DNA of 64,000 nucleotides, from the NCBI RefSeq assembly GCF_045679555.1, contig NC_092122.1:13941506-14005505 (forward strand), written 5' to 3'. The notes under the pieces were generated by a model. That model saw only the letters and a program-made list of their open reading frames with translations, was not told the origin of the DNA and ran no database searches. Origin of the DNA: Salvelinus alpinus (lineage: Eukaryota > Chordata > Actinopteri > Salmoniformes > Salmonidae). Below, one piece after another: positions 11,867-22,735 of the stretch (the first letter of the stretch is position 1; each line of letters starts with the position of its first letter). Made by a program: the position numbers and the translations under genes.

Positions 11867-12300
11867 TCCTGACCATTGGACAAGCTGAATTTCTTTAGAT
11901 TGTGGTTCAAATCATTGACTCTAACATGGTATGAATACTTGCCAAAGATGATTTTATCTTGTTCATTAGAAATAAAGTGTTTTTGTTTTGTTTTCCCAAA
12001 GAATTTGCTGAAACTACTGTTTATTGAACATTTCCTACAAGGTGCAGTATGTTTATTCATACACCTAATCTAGAATGTAGGCTAATCACTCTCATCGTTT
12101 AAAGGCAGGTCAAATTGAATTAGATGTAATAACATACTTATTAAAATTGTCCATATAATGTGAAGGTCTTGTATATTTTTCCCCAAAAACATGTAGAAAA
12201 GGTAAATTAAAAAATCCTCAATATTGAGGCTAAATTTATAGAAATATTGAAACACGACATCAAAAGGTGAACAAAACAGTTAATTTAGTTGTTTACTTAC

Positions 12301-12338
12301 TTCCAACATCTAGCCTGGTGCCGCTACCAAAAGTCCAC
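12301..12338 (-). CDS. Light-chain J segment, distal
   Basis: A 38-bp J segment reads WTFGSGTRLDVG (the first codon depends on the junction) with a GTAAGT donor immediately after. It differs from the proximal J by only a few bases, including tryptophan instead of tyrosine at its first full codon. It looks functional. Confidence 0.88.
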
Positions 12339-12377
12339 CACAGTGATACATTCCCTATTACTGCTGGTACAAAAACC
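12339..12377 (-). promoter_or_regulatory. J recombination signal, 23-bp spacer (distal J)
   Basis: Nonamer GGTTTTTGT (12377-12369), 23-bp spacer and heptamer CACTGTG (12345-12339) on the minus strand. Layout and almost the whole spacer match the proximal J signal. Confidence 0.88.
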
Positions 12378-13128
12378 TCTCTGTGTTGTGATGCTGCAGC
12401 TGTTACAGTGAAGATCACTCATACAGAATCATAATCAACATTAATACACTTGACCATCTTCCAGGTAGAACAAACACTTCATATAAGCTGTTTCTAGATA
12501 ATACAAATGAATTGTATCTTAAATCCAGATATGAGTATTTTTTCCTTCCTCTGTGTATCAGGTGTTCTCCTAGTCTGTAGGTACAGTCCAGCATTAGATC
12601 AGTGTTGCTAGTATTCCTCCATATTGTCCATATGAAAGACAACAGCAGCAGCAGTAGTGATAGTGATCCATGTTGTATATTCCTTTATTAAACATGTTGA
12701 TCTCAGATTTAACAGTGGTGGTAAAGTCACAGAGGACAGACAACACTACCAGAGGAATCCTACCAGCTTTAGTTTAGAGAAGTGTTCACTAACTGATTAG
12801 AGGAACTTACATCAGAGACCAAGCATGAGTGAACAGACAGTTCATTATATCTGATCATCATCAGAATAAAAATACAGTGGTGGTGTGCCTAAAAAACGTC
12901 ATACATTAGTGATGTGATTAAAAAGTTGCTGTTTGATGTTATAAAAATTAGCACATGCAGGATAAAATACATTCTAAAGATGTGAGCCTTCCTGGAAACG
13001 GAAATACATTTGAAACATTAATTTACATAATGCATCTGCCCTGCTGCTCTGAGAGCATTTATATCCCTGTGGGTTGAACACTTCATGACTGAGAGCTGTC
13101 CTTCATGACAACAGAACCCACAACAACC

Positions 13129-13610
13129 ATGACTTTTATCACCATCCTCATCTGGACACTGGCTGTCTGCTTTCAAGGTTAACATTTTCTGAATTTATTG
13201 TTGAAAATGTATTAAATCTATGCCACAGTAATGTATATCAATAATAATATTTATATTCAGAACTATTTCATTCATATAAATGTTTTTATTCAATTTTTCA
13301 GAATCCAGAGGACAGTACACTGTGACTCAGACTCCTGCAGTGAAAGCTGTTCTCCCAGGACAGACAGTCTCTCTGAACTGTAAAACCAGCAGTAACGTGT
13401 ATAACAATAACTATCTAGCCTGGTATCAACAGAAATCTGGAGGAGCTCCTAAACTCCTTATTTACTATGCTACAACACTTCAGTCTGGTACTCCATCTAA
13501 ATTCAGTGGCAGTGGATCTGGGAGTGACTTCACTCTGACCATCGGTGGAGTCTAGACTGAAGATGCAGGAGATTACTACTGTCAGAGTTACCACCATCTC
13601 AATGTGTTTA
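13129..13610 (+). pseudogene. Light-chain V segment (kappa-like), one in-frame stop
   Basis: A V segment opposite in direction to J and C. Exon 1 (13129-13177) encodes a hydrophobic leader beginning MTFITILIWTLAVCFQ and ends at a GT donor; the intron ends TTTTTCAG at 13301. Exon 2 (13302-13610) reads through framework 1 with the first cysteine (SLNCKTS), framework 2 ([19 protein letters not shown]), framework 3 ([16 protein letters not shown]) and GDYYCQSYHH with the second cysteine. A TAG replaces the expected glutamine codon just after IGGV (13553-13555), so the germline copy is a pseudogene unless the base is an allele or error. A canonical 12-bp-spacer signal follows. Because V and J-C face each other, joining would proceed by inversion, as described for many teleost light-chain clusters. 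A TATA-like TTTATATCC lies near 13059. Confidence 0.88.
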
Positions 13611-13638
13611 CACAGTGATATAGAGCTGTACAAAAACC
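13611..13638 (+). promoter_or_regulatory. V recombination signal, 12-bp spacer
   Basis: Heptamer CACAGTG (13611-13617), 12-bp spacer, nonamer ACAAAAACC (13630-13638). All three parts are canonical, although the attached V segment has a stop codon. Confidence 0.9.
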
Positions 13639-14109
13639 TCCCTCAGTCAGATTGCAGTGTCTGAGAGGGAAGAGACAGTGACATGGAACACTGGACACTA
13701 AATGAGGTCAACTGTTACATGTGACAATATGGTTAGAAAGCAATCATTCAGATCACATGACCATAATCATCATCATCATCATCATGGTTATGACTTATAG
13801 TATTTGTCATGGTCTTTAAGTGTATATATAAAAATCATTTGAAGTTTTGAAACACAATTCCTGTCCATATGCAAAGCAAGATCTACAGAAGTAAAACAAA
13901 AGGTGTTATGACCTTAACATTACTTCAAAGTTACAACCACTTCAGCCCCCAAAACAAGCCCTCATATGGACCTCAACCAAATGTCTGATTTAAATGGATG
14001 TGATCTTCTAACATTATATTAACTATTTACATGAGCAGATTACTGACCGCTAGATCTGTGAATGAGACTGTGAATGATGCTGGACTCAAACATGAGACAC
14101 ATGTACTGT

Positions 14110-14310
14110 ACACTACATACACTATCTACATATTAAACTATCTACACTACACTACCTACACTACCTACACTATCTACACTATATACACTATCGACATAAT
14201 TTACAGTACATACACTATCTACACTACACTACCTACACTACAGTACATACACTATCTACACTACACTACACTACACACACTATCTACACTACACTATATA
14301 CACAAAAGTG
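14110..14310. repeat. CTACACTA-type simple repeat
   Basis: About 200 bp of irregular TACACTA/CTACACTAC repeats, ending just before the orphan V recombination signal. Open reading through it is an artefact of the repeat. Confidence 0.8.
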
Positions 14311-14320
14311 TAGGTGTTCA

Positions 14321-14348
14321 CACAGTGATATAGAGCCATACAAAAACC
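14321..14348 (+). promoter_or_regulatory. Orphan V-type recombination signal (12-bp spacer)
   Basis: Heptamer CACAGTG (14321-14327), 12-bp spacer ATATAGAGCCAT, nonamer ACAAAAACC (14340-14348), followed by the same CTCCCTCAGTCAGA flank as the V segment at 13.6 kb. Upstream, where the V body should be, there is only a few bases of V-like end and a simple repeat. It is therefore the 3' stump of a lost V segment. Confidence 0.8.
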
Positions 14349-14497
14349 TCCCTCAGTCAGACTGCACAGTGACTGTACTGCTTCAGCTGGGACCTATTGC
14401 AGGTTCTGAGGGAATCAAGTATAGTAACTGTATCTGACCACTAGAGGGGAGTTAAAAAGCAGCCATAACTTATGCTTGAAATCAGTCAGTCCTATCC

Positions 14498-14601
14498 CAC
14501 TGGGCACACACTGGTAGAATCAAAGTTGTTTCCACGTCATTTCAATGAAATTAAATTGAACCAACGTGGAATAGACGTTGAATTGACGTCTGTGCCCAGT
14601 G
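14498..14601. repeat. Short MITE-like palindromic repeat
   Basis: A 104-bp unit with inverted ends (CACTGGGCACA at left, TGTGCCCAGTG at right). It matches a high-copy salmonid repeat I recognise by its CGTGGAATAGACGTTGAATT core. It has no coding capacity. Confidence 0.6.
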
Positions 14602-14830
14602 AGAAGGTTTCATAATGCGTGTGATAGTGCAGCATGAGAGGGGATGGCAGATAATCCTGATTTTCTGCTGTCTGGGGATTGAGGATCAAACGGTTTTTGA
14701 TTCATATGAATCTGTCTCTGTCGGTTAGCATGGAACTGGTATTTCCTTCAGCCTACGGCTCTTTTCCTTTGTGGCGAGAACAAGCCCCTCTTATGGCCCT
14801 CACTGAGATCATTCAGAGCAGGGTAGCTTA

Positions 14831-14968
<138 letters not shown>

Positions 14969-15393
14969 CTGGCAGTTAAACTGTCATACTGTAGTCACAC
15001 ACACACTGATGATGTGACTCAAAGAGGGGGTGAGACAGCACACACTCTGTGGCCACACAGCAGCAATAGATCTTTAGGCCACAACAAGGTCTAGTCTCAG
15101 TAGAGAATGTCTCTGATATGTTGTCATGTCAAAATCTCTGATTAGACAGACATAGACAAGGTAGGAACCTGTGATACATGGTGTTGTGTCAAAATATATG
15201 ACAGTCCAAATGATATAGTTCTAGGAAGCGGTTGATTCATGTCTTATCACCATTGTCCCTTGTTTAAGTGAGACCCCTATATCAGCCCATATATTTTAGA
15301 GATATCAGCTCCGATATGTCAAAGGTACCAAATAAAAGATTTCAGCTCTGTTCTCTCAGGGATATCACCCAAGAAGAATCAGTGATACCAGTT

Positions 15394-15457
15394 CAGAGTG
15401 ACACCAGTCCAGAGTGACACCAGTCCAGAGTGACACCAGTCCAGAGTGACACCAGTC
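15394..15457. repeat. 16-bp tandem repeat, four units
   Basis: Four head-to-tail copies of CAGAGTGACACCAGTC, with a decayed partial unit just before and another beginning after. The copies are essentially identical. Confidence 0.85.
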
Positions 15458-15785
15458 CAGACGGGGAGCTTTCTGCTCTCTATGCAGTTCTTGATGTTGG
15501 CTTCATTTGCTCCCTCAGTGGTGATCAGGCTTCCCCCATTATTGGTGTGTCAGTTGTACTGGTGACTGGTGGAATAGGGATGTTTATGGTCCGTTCCACA
15601 TTAGTGGACAGCCTTCTATGGTCTCTCTCAAGGTTACTCTCTGGGGAGCCTCCTCTTCTAGATTTAATCTGTGGAACAGAGTATCATGTTGAAGCATCCG
15701 ATACCATACACCAGCGCTCTTCAGTCCTAGTCCTGGAGAGCCAGTGTGCAGGCTTTTGTGTGCAGGCTCTTTTTTTCTAGCCAAG

Positions 15786-16578
15786 TATCAAATCAAATCG
15801 TATTAGTCACATGCGCCGAATACAACAGGTGTAGACCTTACAGTGAAATGCTTACTTACGAGTCCCTAACCAACAATGCATTTAAAAAATACGGATAAGA
15901 ATAAGAAATAAAAGTAACCAGCAATTAAAGAGCAGCAGTAAAATAACAATAGCGAGACTATATACAGAGGGGTACCGGTACAGAGTCAATGTGTGGGGGC
16001 ACCGGTTAGATGAGGTAATATGTACATGTAGGTAGAGTTATTAAAGTGAGTATGCATAGATGACAACAACAGAGAGTAGCAGCGGTGTAAAATAGGGGGG
16101 GGGGGGGGGCAATGCAAATAGTCTGGGTTGGCATTTGATTAGGTGTTCAGAAGTCTTATGGCTTGGGGGTAGAAGCTGTTTAGAAGCCTCTTGGACCTAG
16201 ACTTGGCGCTTCGGTACCACTTGCCGTGCGGTAGCAGAGAGAACAGTCTGTGACTAGGGTGGCTGGAGTCTTTGACAATTTTTAGGGGCTTCCTCTGACA
16301 CCGCCTGATATAGAGGTCCTGGATGGCAGGAAGCTTGGCCCCAGTGATGTACTGGGCCGTTCGCACTACCCTCTGTAGTGCCTTGTGGTCGGAGGCCAAG
16401 CAGTTGCCATACCAGGCAGTGATGCAACCAGTCAGGACGCTCTCGATGGAGCAGCTGTAGAACCTTTTGAGGATCTGAGGACCCATGCTAAATCTTTTCA
16501 GTCACCTGAGGGGGAATAGGTTTTGACGTGTCCTCTTCACGCCTGTCTTGGTGTGCTTGGACCATTTTAGTTTGTTGG
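15786..16578 (-). mobile_element. 5'-truncated L2-like LINE, 3' end
   Basis: The minus strand carries the last part of a LINE ORF2 (16486-16139) with LTGCITAWYGNC, RRVVRTAQYITGAKLP-like and SRSKRLLNSFYPQAIRLLN text. This matches the C-terminus of the longer LINE at 27.2-27.7 kb. It ends in the same 3' tail (AATCAAAT repeats on plus at about 15790). Only the last 0.8 kb was inserted, which is typical of 5' truncation in target-primed reverse transcription. A poly-G run interrupts its 3'UTR near 16095. Confidence 0.8.
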
Positions 16579-16708
16579 TGAGTACTAACACATTTGATGA
16601 TTAGTTGAAGTGTTGATTTAGGTGCGTAGTAGTAGTGCTGGGCTGGAACAAGAGTCTACATACCCTGTAGGTCTTCTGGACCAGACACTGTCATACAGCC
16701 TGAGCAAG

Positions 16709-17101
16709 TGTAACGGTTGTCGAAGTCGTTCTCCTCCTCAGACGAGGAGGAGCATGGATCGGACCAACACGCAGAGTGGAAAGTGGTCATATTTTAATGA
16801 ACGTAAACTGAACACTTACACATACAAAAACAACAAACGTGACAAAACCGAAAACAGTCCCGTGTGGCACGAACACTGACACGAGATACAAACACCCACA
16901 AAACACACGTGAAACCCAGGCTGCTTAAGTATGATTCTCAATCAGGGACACCGATTGACAGCTGTCTCTGATTGAGAATCATACCCGGCCGAACACAAAC
17001 ATCCCAACATAGAAAATAACACATAGACAACCCACCCCAACTCACGCCCTGACCAACTAAATAAATACAAGAAAAAGGAAAAACAGGTCAGGAACGTGAC
17101 A
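16709..17101 (-). repeat. LTR (3' LTR in element orientation)
   Basis: 393-bp LTR. Read on minus it begins TGTCACGTTCCTGACC and ends CCGTTACA, a start sequence common to salmonid gypsy LTRs. It matches the other LTR at about 99%. Confidence 0.88.
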
Positions 17102-17371
17102 TAACCCCCCCCTTAAGGTGCGAACTCCGGGCGCACCAGCATAAAGTCTAGGGGAGGGTCTGGGTGGGCGTCTGTCCACGGTGGCGGCTCTGGCGCTGGT
17201 CGTGGTCCCCACCCCACCATAGTCAAACCCCGCTTCCTTGGCCTCCTCCCAATGGCCACCCTCCAAATTAACCCCACCGGACTAAGGGGCAGCACCGGAC
17301 TAAGGGGCAACACCGGACTAAGGGGCAACACCGGAATGAGGGGCAACACCGGAATGAGAGGCAACACCGGA

Positions 17372-17980
17372 CTGAGTGGCGGATCCTGGCTGGCTGGCGG
17401 ATCCTGGCTGGCTGGCGGATCCTGGCTGGCTGGCGGATCCTGGCTGGCTGGCTCTGGCGGATCCTGGCTGGCTGGCTCTGGCGGATCCTGGCTGGCTGGC
17501 TCTGGCGGATCCTGGCTGGCTGGCTCTGGCGGATCCTGGCTGGCTGGCTCTGGCTGGTCCTGGCTGGACGGCTCTGGCTGGTCCTGGCTGGACGGCTCTG
17601 GCTGGTCCTGGCTGGACGGCTCTGGCTGGTCCTGGCTGGACGGCTCTGGCTGGTCCTGGCTGGACGGCTCTGGCTGATCCTGTCTGGCGGAAGGCTCTGG
17701 CTGATCCTGTCTGGCGGACGGCTCTAGCGGCTCCTGTCTGGCGGACGGCTCTAGCGGCTCCTGTCTGGTGGACGGCTCTGAAGGCTCAGGACAGACGGGC
17801 GGCTTTGAAGCCTCAGTACAGACAGGCGGCTTTGAAGGCTCGGGACAGACAGACAGCGCTGGGCAGGCAGACAGTTCAGACAGCGCTGGGCAGGCAGACA
17901 GTTCAGACAGCGCTGGGCAGGCAGACAGTTCAGACAGCGCTGGGCAGGCAGACAGTTCAGACACTGGCTGCGCTGGAGAG
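17372..17980. repeat. Tandem coding-type repeats inside the LTR element
   Basis: Blocks of short tandem units (18-bp, 24-bp and longer periods such as GGCGGATCCTGGCTGGCT, and GACAGCGCTGGGCAGGCA) make up the repetitive middle of the element's minus-strand frame. The periods are multiples of three, so repeat number changes keep the frame. Confidence 0.8.
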
Positions 17981-18754
17981 GAGGAAGGCTCTGACAGCGC
18001 TGGACAGGTGGGAGCAGCTGGAGAGAGAACCCGGAGAGACAGCCTGGTGCGGGGGGCTGCCACCGGTGGACTGGTACGTGGAGGTGGCACCGGAAAAACC
18101 GGACCGTGAAGGAGGACACGCGCTCTTGAGCACCGAGCCTGCCCAACCTTACCAGGTTGAATGGTCCCCGTAGCCCTGCCAGTGCGGCGAGGTGGAATAG
18201 CCCGCACTGGGCTATGCTGGCGAACCGGGGACACCATTTGTAAGGCTGGTGCCATGTATGCCGGCCCGAGGAGACGCACTGGAGGCCAGATGCGTTGGGC
18301 CGGCTTCATGACATCCGGCTCAATGCCCAACCTAGCCCTACCAGTGCGGCGAGGTGGAATAGCCCGCACTGGACTAAGCATGCGTACTGGGGACACCGTG
18401 CGCTTCACCGCATAACACGGTGTCTGACCAGTACGACCCCCTCTCACTCCACGGTAAGCACGGGGAGTTGGCTCAGGTATCCTACCCGGCTTTGCCACAC
18501 TCCGCGTGTGCCCCCCCCAAGAAATGTTTGGGTCTGACTCTCGGGCTCCCAACCGCATCGCTGCGCTGCCTCCTCATACCAGCGCCTCTCTGCCTTCGCT
18601 GCCTCCAACTCCGCCTTGGGACGGCGATATTCCCCTGGCTGAGCCCAGGGTCCTTTGCCGTCCAGGATCTCCTCCCAAGTCCACGAGTCCTGTGTCCTCG
18701 GTCTCTGCTGCTGTCTGTTCCCACTCTGCTTGATCCTTTTTTGGTGGGTGTTTC

Positions 18755-19147
18755 TGTAACGGTTGTCGAAGTCGTTCTCCTCCTCAGACGAGGAGGAGCA
18801 TGGATCGGACCAACACGCAGAGTGGAAAGTGGTCATATTTTAATGAACGTAAACTGAACACTTACACATACAAAAACAACAAACGTGACAAAACCGAAAA
18901 CAGTCCCGTGTGGCACGAACACTGACACGAGATACAAACACCCACAAAACACACGTGAAACCCAGGCTGCCTAAGTATGATTCTCAATCAGGGACAACGA
19001 TTGACAGCTGTCTCTGATTGAGAATCATACCCGGCCGAACACAAACATCCCAACATAGAAAATAACACATAGACAACCCACCCCATCTCACGCCGTGACC
19101 AACTAAATAAATACAAGAAAAAGGAAAAACAGGTCAGGAACGTGACA
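18755..19147 (-). repeat. LTR (5' LTR in element orientation)
   Basis: 393-bp partner of the LTR at 16709-17101, with the same length and a handful of differences. It is followed by the GCAAG target duplication. Confidence 0.88.
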
Positions 19148-19173
19148 GCAAGCCATCCACATTGTTAACTTAC

Positions 19174-20552
19174 CACCCACACAATGAGGAACACACAGGC
19201 TGTGACTGGGATCGGAAGCAGGGACAGCAGACCCCCCCTGGACCGAGTCTGTTCATGGTCCTGTGCTTCACTTCCTGAGAACGACAACAACACGCTCTGT
19301 GAGGAAGAGACTTGTGAATGCTGTATGTGGGGGCTGAATGGATACTGTGTGTTGGGGCGTGTTTCTTACCTGGTGTAGTAGGGGCAGGGCAGGGTGGAGG
19401 CACACAGCGGAATCCTCCTTCTCCCTGAGCTGCAGAACTCAAAATGTCTCTGATATAGTCAAAATACTGCCCAGATGGCCATTTGACCGCCCTATAGTGG
19501 CATTTAAAGACTTGCATTGTTGCCTCCTGGAAGTACAGACAAACAAAGTAAACACCAGGATGGTTGCACCACTTAATACAGTCAATTAGCTGGGTCTACA
19601 GTAAATGGGTCTACAGTAACTGGGTTTAAAGTAACTGGATCTACATTTGGGAGAGCTGACAGGCATTACCAGCTCCTCATGATCAAATTGGAAGCGTAGA
19701 TTTTGCAGCATGGTGATGAAGATCATAATATTATCTTTGTTGGAAGAAATGGCACCAAACACCCGGGCCAGTTCCCTGAGGCTTTGTTCCAGTGGGTAGA
19801 TATTCAGTAGAACCCAGCACACACCACTCTGGAGTAAGAAAAGGGAGAAAACCGACTAGGTTACATATATTTTCAATCTACAGATTCCAGATAAAACAAA
19901 AATGTTCATCAACAAAAATGCTGCCAAAGTTTAAGACCACCCAGCACAAGTTCTCCCCTTCTAAAAGTTTCTGCATTATGTTTTGTTTTTGAGAAATTCT
20001 ACTCACCCTCTCTTTGGGAAGATAATGTATAGAAATGTTATAATCCTTTGGAATATTGTGTTTCTGTAAAAATAAATTAGGATTATTTGGTCATTTATTT
20101 TTTGCCCAGTTTTACACATTTTCTGTACCAAAGGAAGAGATTTAAAGTAGTTTTAATGATTAAATAAACTCTAAATAATCACCAGACTAGTTTTGCATAG
20201 TACAGTTCAGGTTAGAGTATGTAGAAGTTCTTACCAATAACATCAGCCTGCTCACGTCATCTGTGACAGGATTCCCAAATCCTCCGGAGCCTACTCCAAG
20301 ACGTGTGAATAGAAATAGGAGGACACACGTGGTCGTCCGAATCTGACAGAGGAAGCACATCAGAAAGGGAAGACTTTCCTTTCCCAGCCCCTCCGTACAT
20401 GGCTTTCTTTTCTAAATCTGTATATGACTTCACTTTCTCATCAACCCTCAAGTTAATTCTAGAAACGTTCTAAAAAATATATATATATTCAGGAAAATCT
20501 GATAATAATATCATACATAAAAATATGGATTTCTACTCACTTTGCTCTTCAT
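19174..20552 (-). CDS. kitlg: Kit ligand (stem cell factor) gene, exons 1-6
   Basis: Six minus-strand exons with consensus splice sites and matching phases: 20541-20552, 20235-20342, 20007-20063, 19670-19828, 19370-19526, 19174-19274. They give 198 codons. Exon 1 is MKSK; exon 2 adds a signal peptide (CVLLFLFTRLGVGS) and GNPVTDDVSRLMLL; exon 3 reads KHNIPKDYNISIHYLPKER, the counterpart of LPKDYMITLKYVP in mammalian Kit ligand; exon 4 starts SGVCWVLL, matching the conserved CW; exon 5 has FKCHY and GQYFDYIRDIL and an FRC cysteine; exon 6 ends in a membrane segment (LLPIPVTACVFLIVWV). Kit ligand is a membrane-bound or shed cytokine acting on the KIT receptor in pigment, germ and blood cells. 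The cytoplasmic-tail exons were not found; downstream sequence is filled by the LTR element and repeats, so the copy may be incomplete. Salmonids should have several paralogues; which one this is cannot be said. Confidence 0.78.
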
Positions 20553-21116
20553 ATGGAACTTGAGAAGTTAATAAGGAAGACTTGAAATCCAATGTTTCTT
20601 CCTTCAGGCAGAGGACTTGTCATGATGATATGTACAGTAAATACTATAGACCAGGGTCCGGCGGACTAATGTGGCAAGGGCCGCCTACGGGCACTACTGT
20701 CTGTCACTACCATTCATACACTCACCCGCACACACACACATTTTAAAAACTCTTACTTCTTTGATTTTTGTGTTCTATCTAAATGAGGACATAACTTTTT
20801 TTTAAAGAGTTGTAGTCCCCTATCCATTCATAACCTGCCCTGAGACTCTTCAAGCACCATGCCCTCATCTCACAAAAACGTCTCTGTGCTGTTTCGCTAA
20901 CATTTCCAGCTAAATATTTATCATAAATATTGTCAAATGGATTGTGAATCAATATCCAGTGTAGTATCCAAGAAAATGAGGAGGATATTTGGCTGTGATG
21001 TGGATTAGAAGTGCGTCTGAGAGCCTGAGAGGAGAGACAGCTGTCTGTGATTCATATGCTTTGATTCATCTGACCTTTTGTGTACAGCACAAGGACAGTA
21101 TTGTGTACCAGTCACA

Positions 21117-21333
<217 letters not shown>

Positions 21334-21722
21334 TGACAACAAAAGCTGCTCTTTGAGAGTGGTTGGTAGCATATACGAGTCAGACAACATGGAGGTGGAT
21401 GAACGTACAACTCGTGACAAATCACTCACTTGTTACTCATTGTAAGGTTTTGATCAGGCACACACAAGGTGACTTAGCAAAGTACATTTTGTCTGTGTAG
21501 GACATTAGGAGCCAATAGGGGCCAGATGTATTTACAAGGGAAGGGAAATACTGTAACTCTAAAGTTAAATATATCTAGACAATGTTTTATCTAGACAATA
21601 TTAGTGTCTGTCTTACAATATGGGACAGTATTGATACTGCTTTTTTTATGAATAAATAAACCACACAAAACTTCTGGTAATCTCACTGATGATTTGTCAA
21701 CAGACTTCTTATCACAGGTATC

Positions 21723-21957
21723 ATGTATCATCAGACTGTTTCTCCATTTGCATATGACGATATTGACGATGATTTATTCTGGTACCATCAGAAACCTGGA
21801 GAAGCTCCTAAATTCATCATCAACTTTGACAGAGGTTTAACATCTGGTCGATATCATGGCACTGGATATGATATTGATTTCCCTCTGACCATCAGTGGAG
21901 TTCAACCTGAAGATGCAGGAGATTACTACTGTCAGCAACATGAAGCTACTCCGTTCA
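21723..21957 (+). pseudogene. Truncated light-chain V segment
   Basis: The second half of a kappa-like V exon. Framework 2 (LFWYHQKPGEAPKFII), framework 3 (SGRYHGTGYDIDFPLTISGVQPEDAGDYYC) and a short CDR3 start (QQHEATPFTQ) are readable, but the framework 1 cysteine region is replaced by unrelated residues and no leader exon is seen upstream. A CAG acceptor-like site is at 21715-21717. The recombination signal remains. It is on the plus strand like the V at 13.1 kb. With no working leader or first cysteine it is a pseudogene, though it could still recombine. It lies 1.2 kb beyond exon 1 of the Kit ligand gene. Confidence 0.82.
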
Positions 21958-21985
21958 CACAGTGATAAAGAGCCGTACACAAACC
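21958..21985 (+). promoter_or_regulatory. V recombination signal, 12-bp spacer (second V)
   Basis: Heptamer CACAGTG (21958-21964), 12-bp spacer, nonamer ACACAAACC (21977-21985), one base off the nonamer of the first V. Confidence 0.85.
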
Positions 21986-22339
21986 TCCCTCAGCTGTAGA
22001 GAAAGTGATCTAAATCTGCTTACTGGGAGCTTTCACAAATGTTGTGTTGAAATACAATATTAACATTTATCATGACAAGGATTATCATGACAAACACAGG
22101 TAAGGTCAAGGCCCAATTTGAATATAATATCAGTTAATATGCCTATTTGTGGGTATGTTTATGCCTATTTAGGTACGGTTGGTCCAGACAGAACGCAGAC
22201 AATTAACACTGACAGTGTGAAAAGTGTACAAACCATCCAGACATTTGTGTAGGCCTAAAAAGTATATGTGTATTCAAGAGTAGGCCTACCCTGCGCTATA
22301 GGATTTCAATGTTTTTCGTAGTCTACGCGTCAAATTCCT

Positions 22340-22363
22340 CCAGCACGCTAGGTGGCGGTAATG
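22340..22363 (+). promoter_or_regulatory. Promoter-type motif shared with the zinc-finger genes
   Basis: CCAGCACG followed by CTAGGTGGCGGTAATG. The same 24-bp element, with one variable base, lies about 210 bp upstream of the start codon in zinc-finger copies B and C. Here a possible 5' exon ending TTTTCAAG|GTAATC follows at about 22508, but no downstream gene was identified. The core resembles CTCF-type sites. Confidence 0.45.
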
Positions 22364-22597
22364 CTGCCAGCTTCTATGCTGCCTGAAAAAAACTTCTGGT
22401 TGGATGTTTAAAATATTTTCTGATTCACGGCAGCAACACTACCTGGATCACTGAGGTATAATAAGAACTGGGGACAACGTCCAAGACGTCCGACCGTTGT
22501 TTTCAAGGTAATCTACTCACGTTCACATACACCGCTTCATGGACTGTCTGTACGGGTTGCATCCAGTTTATATGGACCAACCACAGGAGTTTCGTGG

Positions 22598-22735
22598 AAC
22601 CTTAATTGGGGAGGATGGACTCGTGGTAATGGCTCGAGCGGAATTAGTGAAATGGTTTCCATGTGTCTGATGTCATTCCAAAAACTCCGTTCCAGCCATT
22701 ATTATGAGCCGCCCCTCAGCAGAATCCACTGGGTC
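22598..22735. repeat. Interspersed salmonid repeat
   Basis: A segment from GGAACCTTAATTGGGGAGGA to CCCCTCAGCAG matches a high-copy salmonid repeat I know by sight (GTGGTAATGGCTGGAGCGGA core). No open frame. Confidence 0.5.

Larger units (their letters stand above)
16709..19147 (-). mobile_element. Non-autonomous LTR element, ends intact
   Basis: A 2,439-bp LTR element on the minus strand, flanked by a perfect 5-bp target duplication (GCAAG at 16704-16708 and 19148-19152). Two 393-bp LTRs at 16709-17101 and 18755-19147 differ at about 1% of positions, suggesting a recent insertion. A C-rich tract on plus (G-rich purine tract on minus) abuts the left LTR and fixes the direction. The 1.65-kb interior has no reverse transcriptase or integrase. 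It holds one long minus-strand open frame (18558-17113) rich in proline, glutamate, serine and glutamine, with tandem SQDQPEPS-type units. It looks whole as a non-autonomous unit (LARD/TRIM style) that would depend on a related gypsy element. It lies just past a splice donor of the Kit ligand gene. Confidence 0.85.

Noticed and set aside
12415-12642. 75-codon minus-strand frame between the distal J and the V segment
   Set aside because: No domain, no splice signals and no recombination signal; AT-rich chance frame.
15430-15780. 116-codon plus-strand frame with hydrophobic stretches
   Set aside because: It starts inside the 16-bp tandem repeat, has no splice context or recognisable domain, and ends at a common interspersed repeat.
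17372-17980. Regularly spaced short repeats that could suggest a CRISPR-like array
   Set aside because: Units are contiguous with no unique spacers, have periods that are multiples of three, and lie inside an LTR element's open frame in a vertebrate genome.
17252-18173. Plus-strand open frames with Gly-Ser-Trp-Leu-Ala or Ala-Asp-Pro-Gly-Trp repeats
   Set aside because: They are shadows of tandem repeats in the minus-strand frame of the LTR element.
20257-20451. Unspliced minus-strand frame starting MRVDEKVKSYTDLEKK
   Set aside because: It overlaps kitlg exon 2 in another frame and includes intron 1; the spliced reading with MKSK and a signal peptide is far better supported.
21749-21756. Octamer ATTTGCAT near the second V segment as a V promoter
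   Set aside because: It lies inside the V exon itself rather than upstream of a leader, so it is more likely coincidental.
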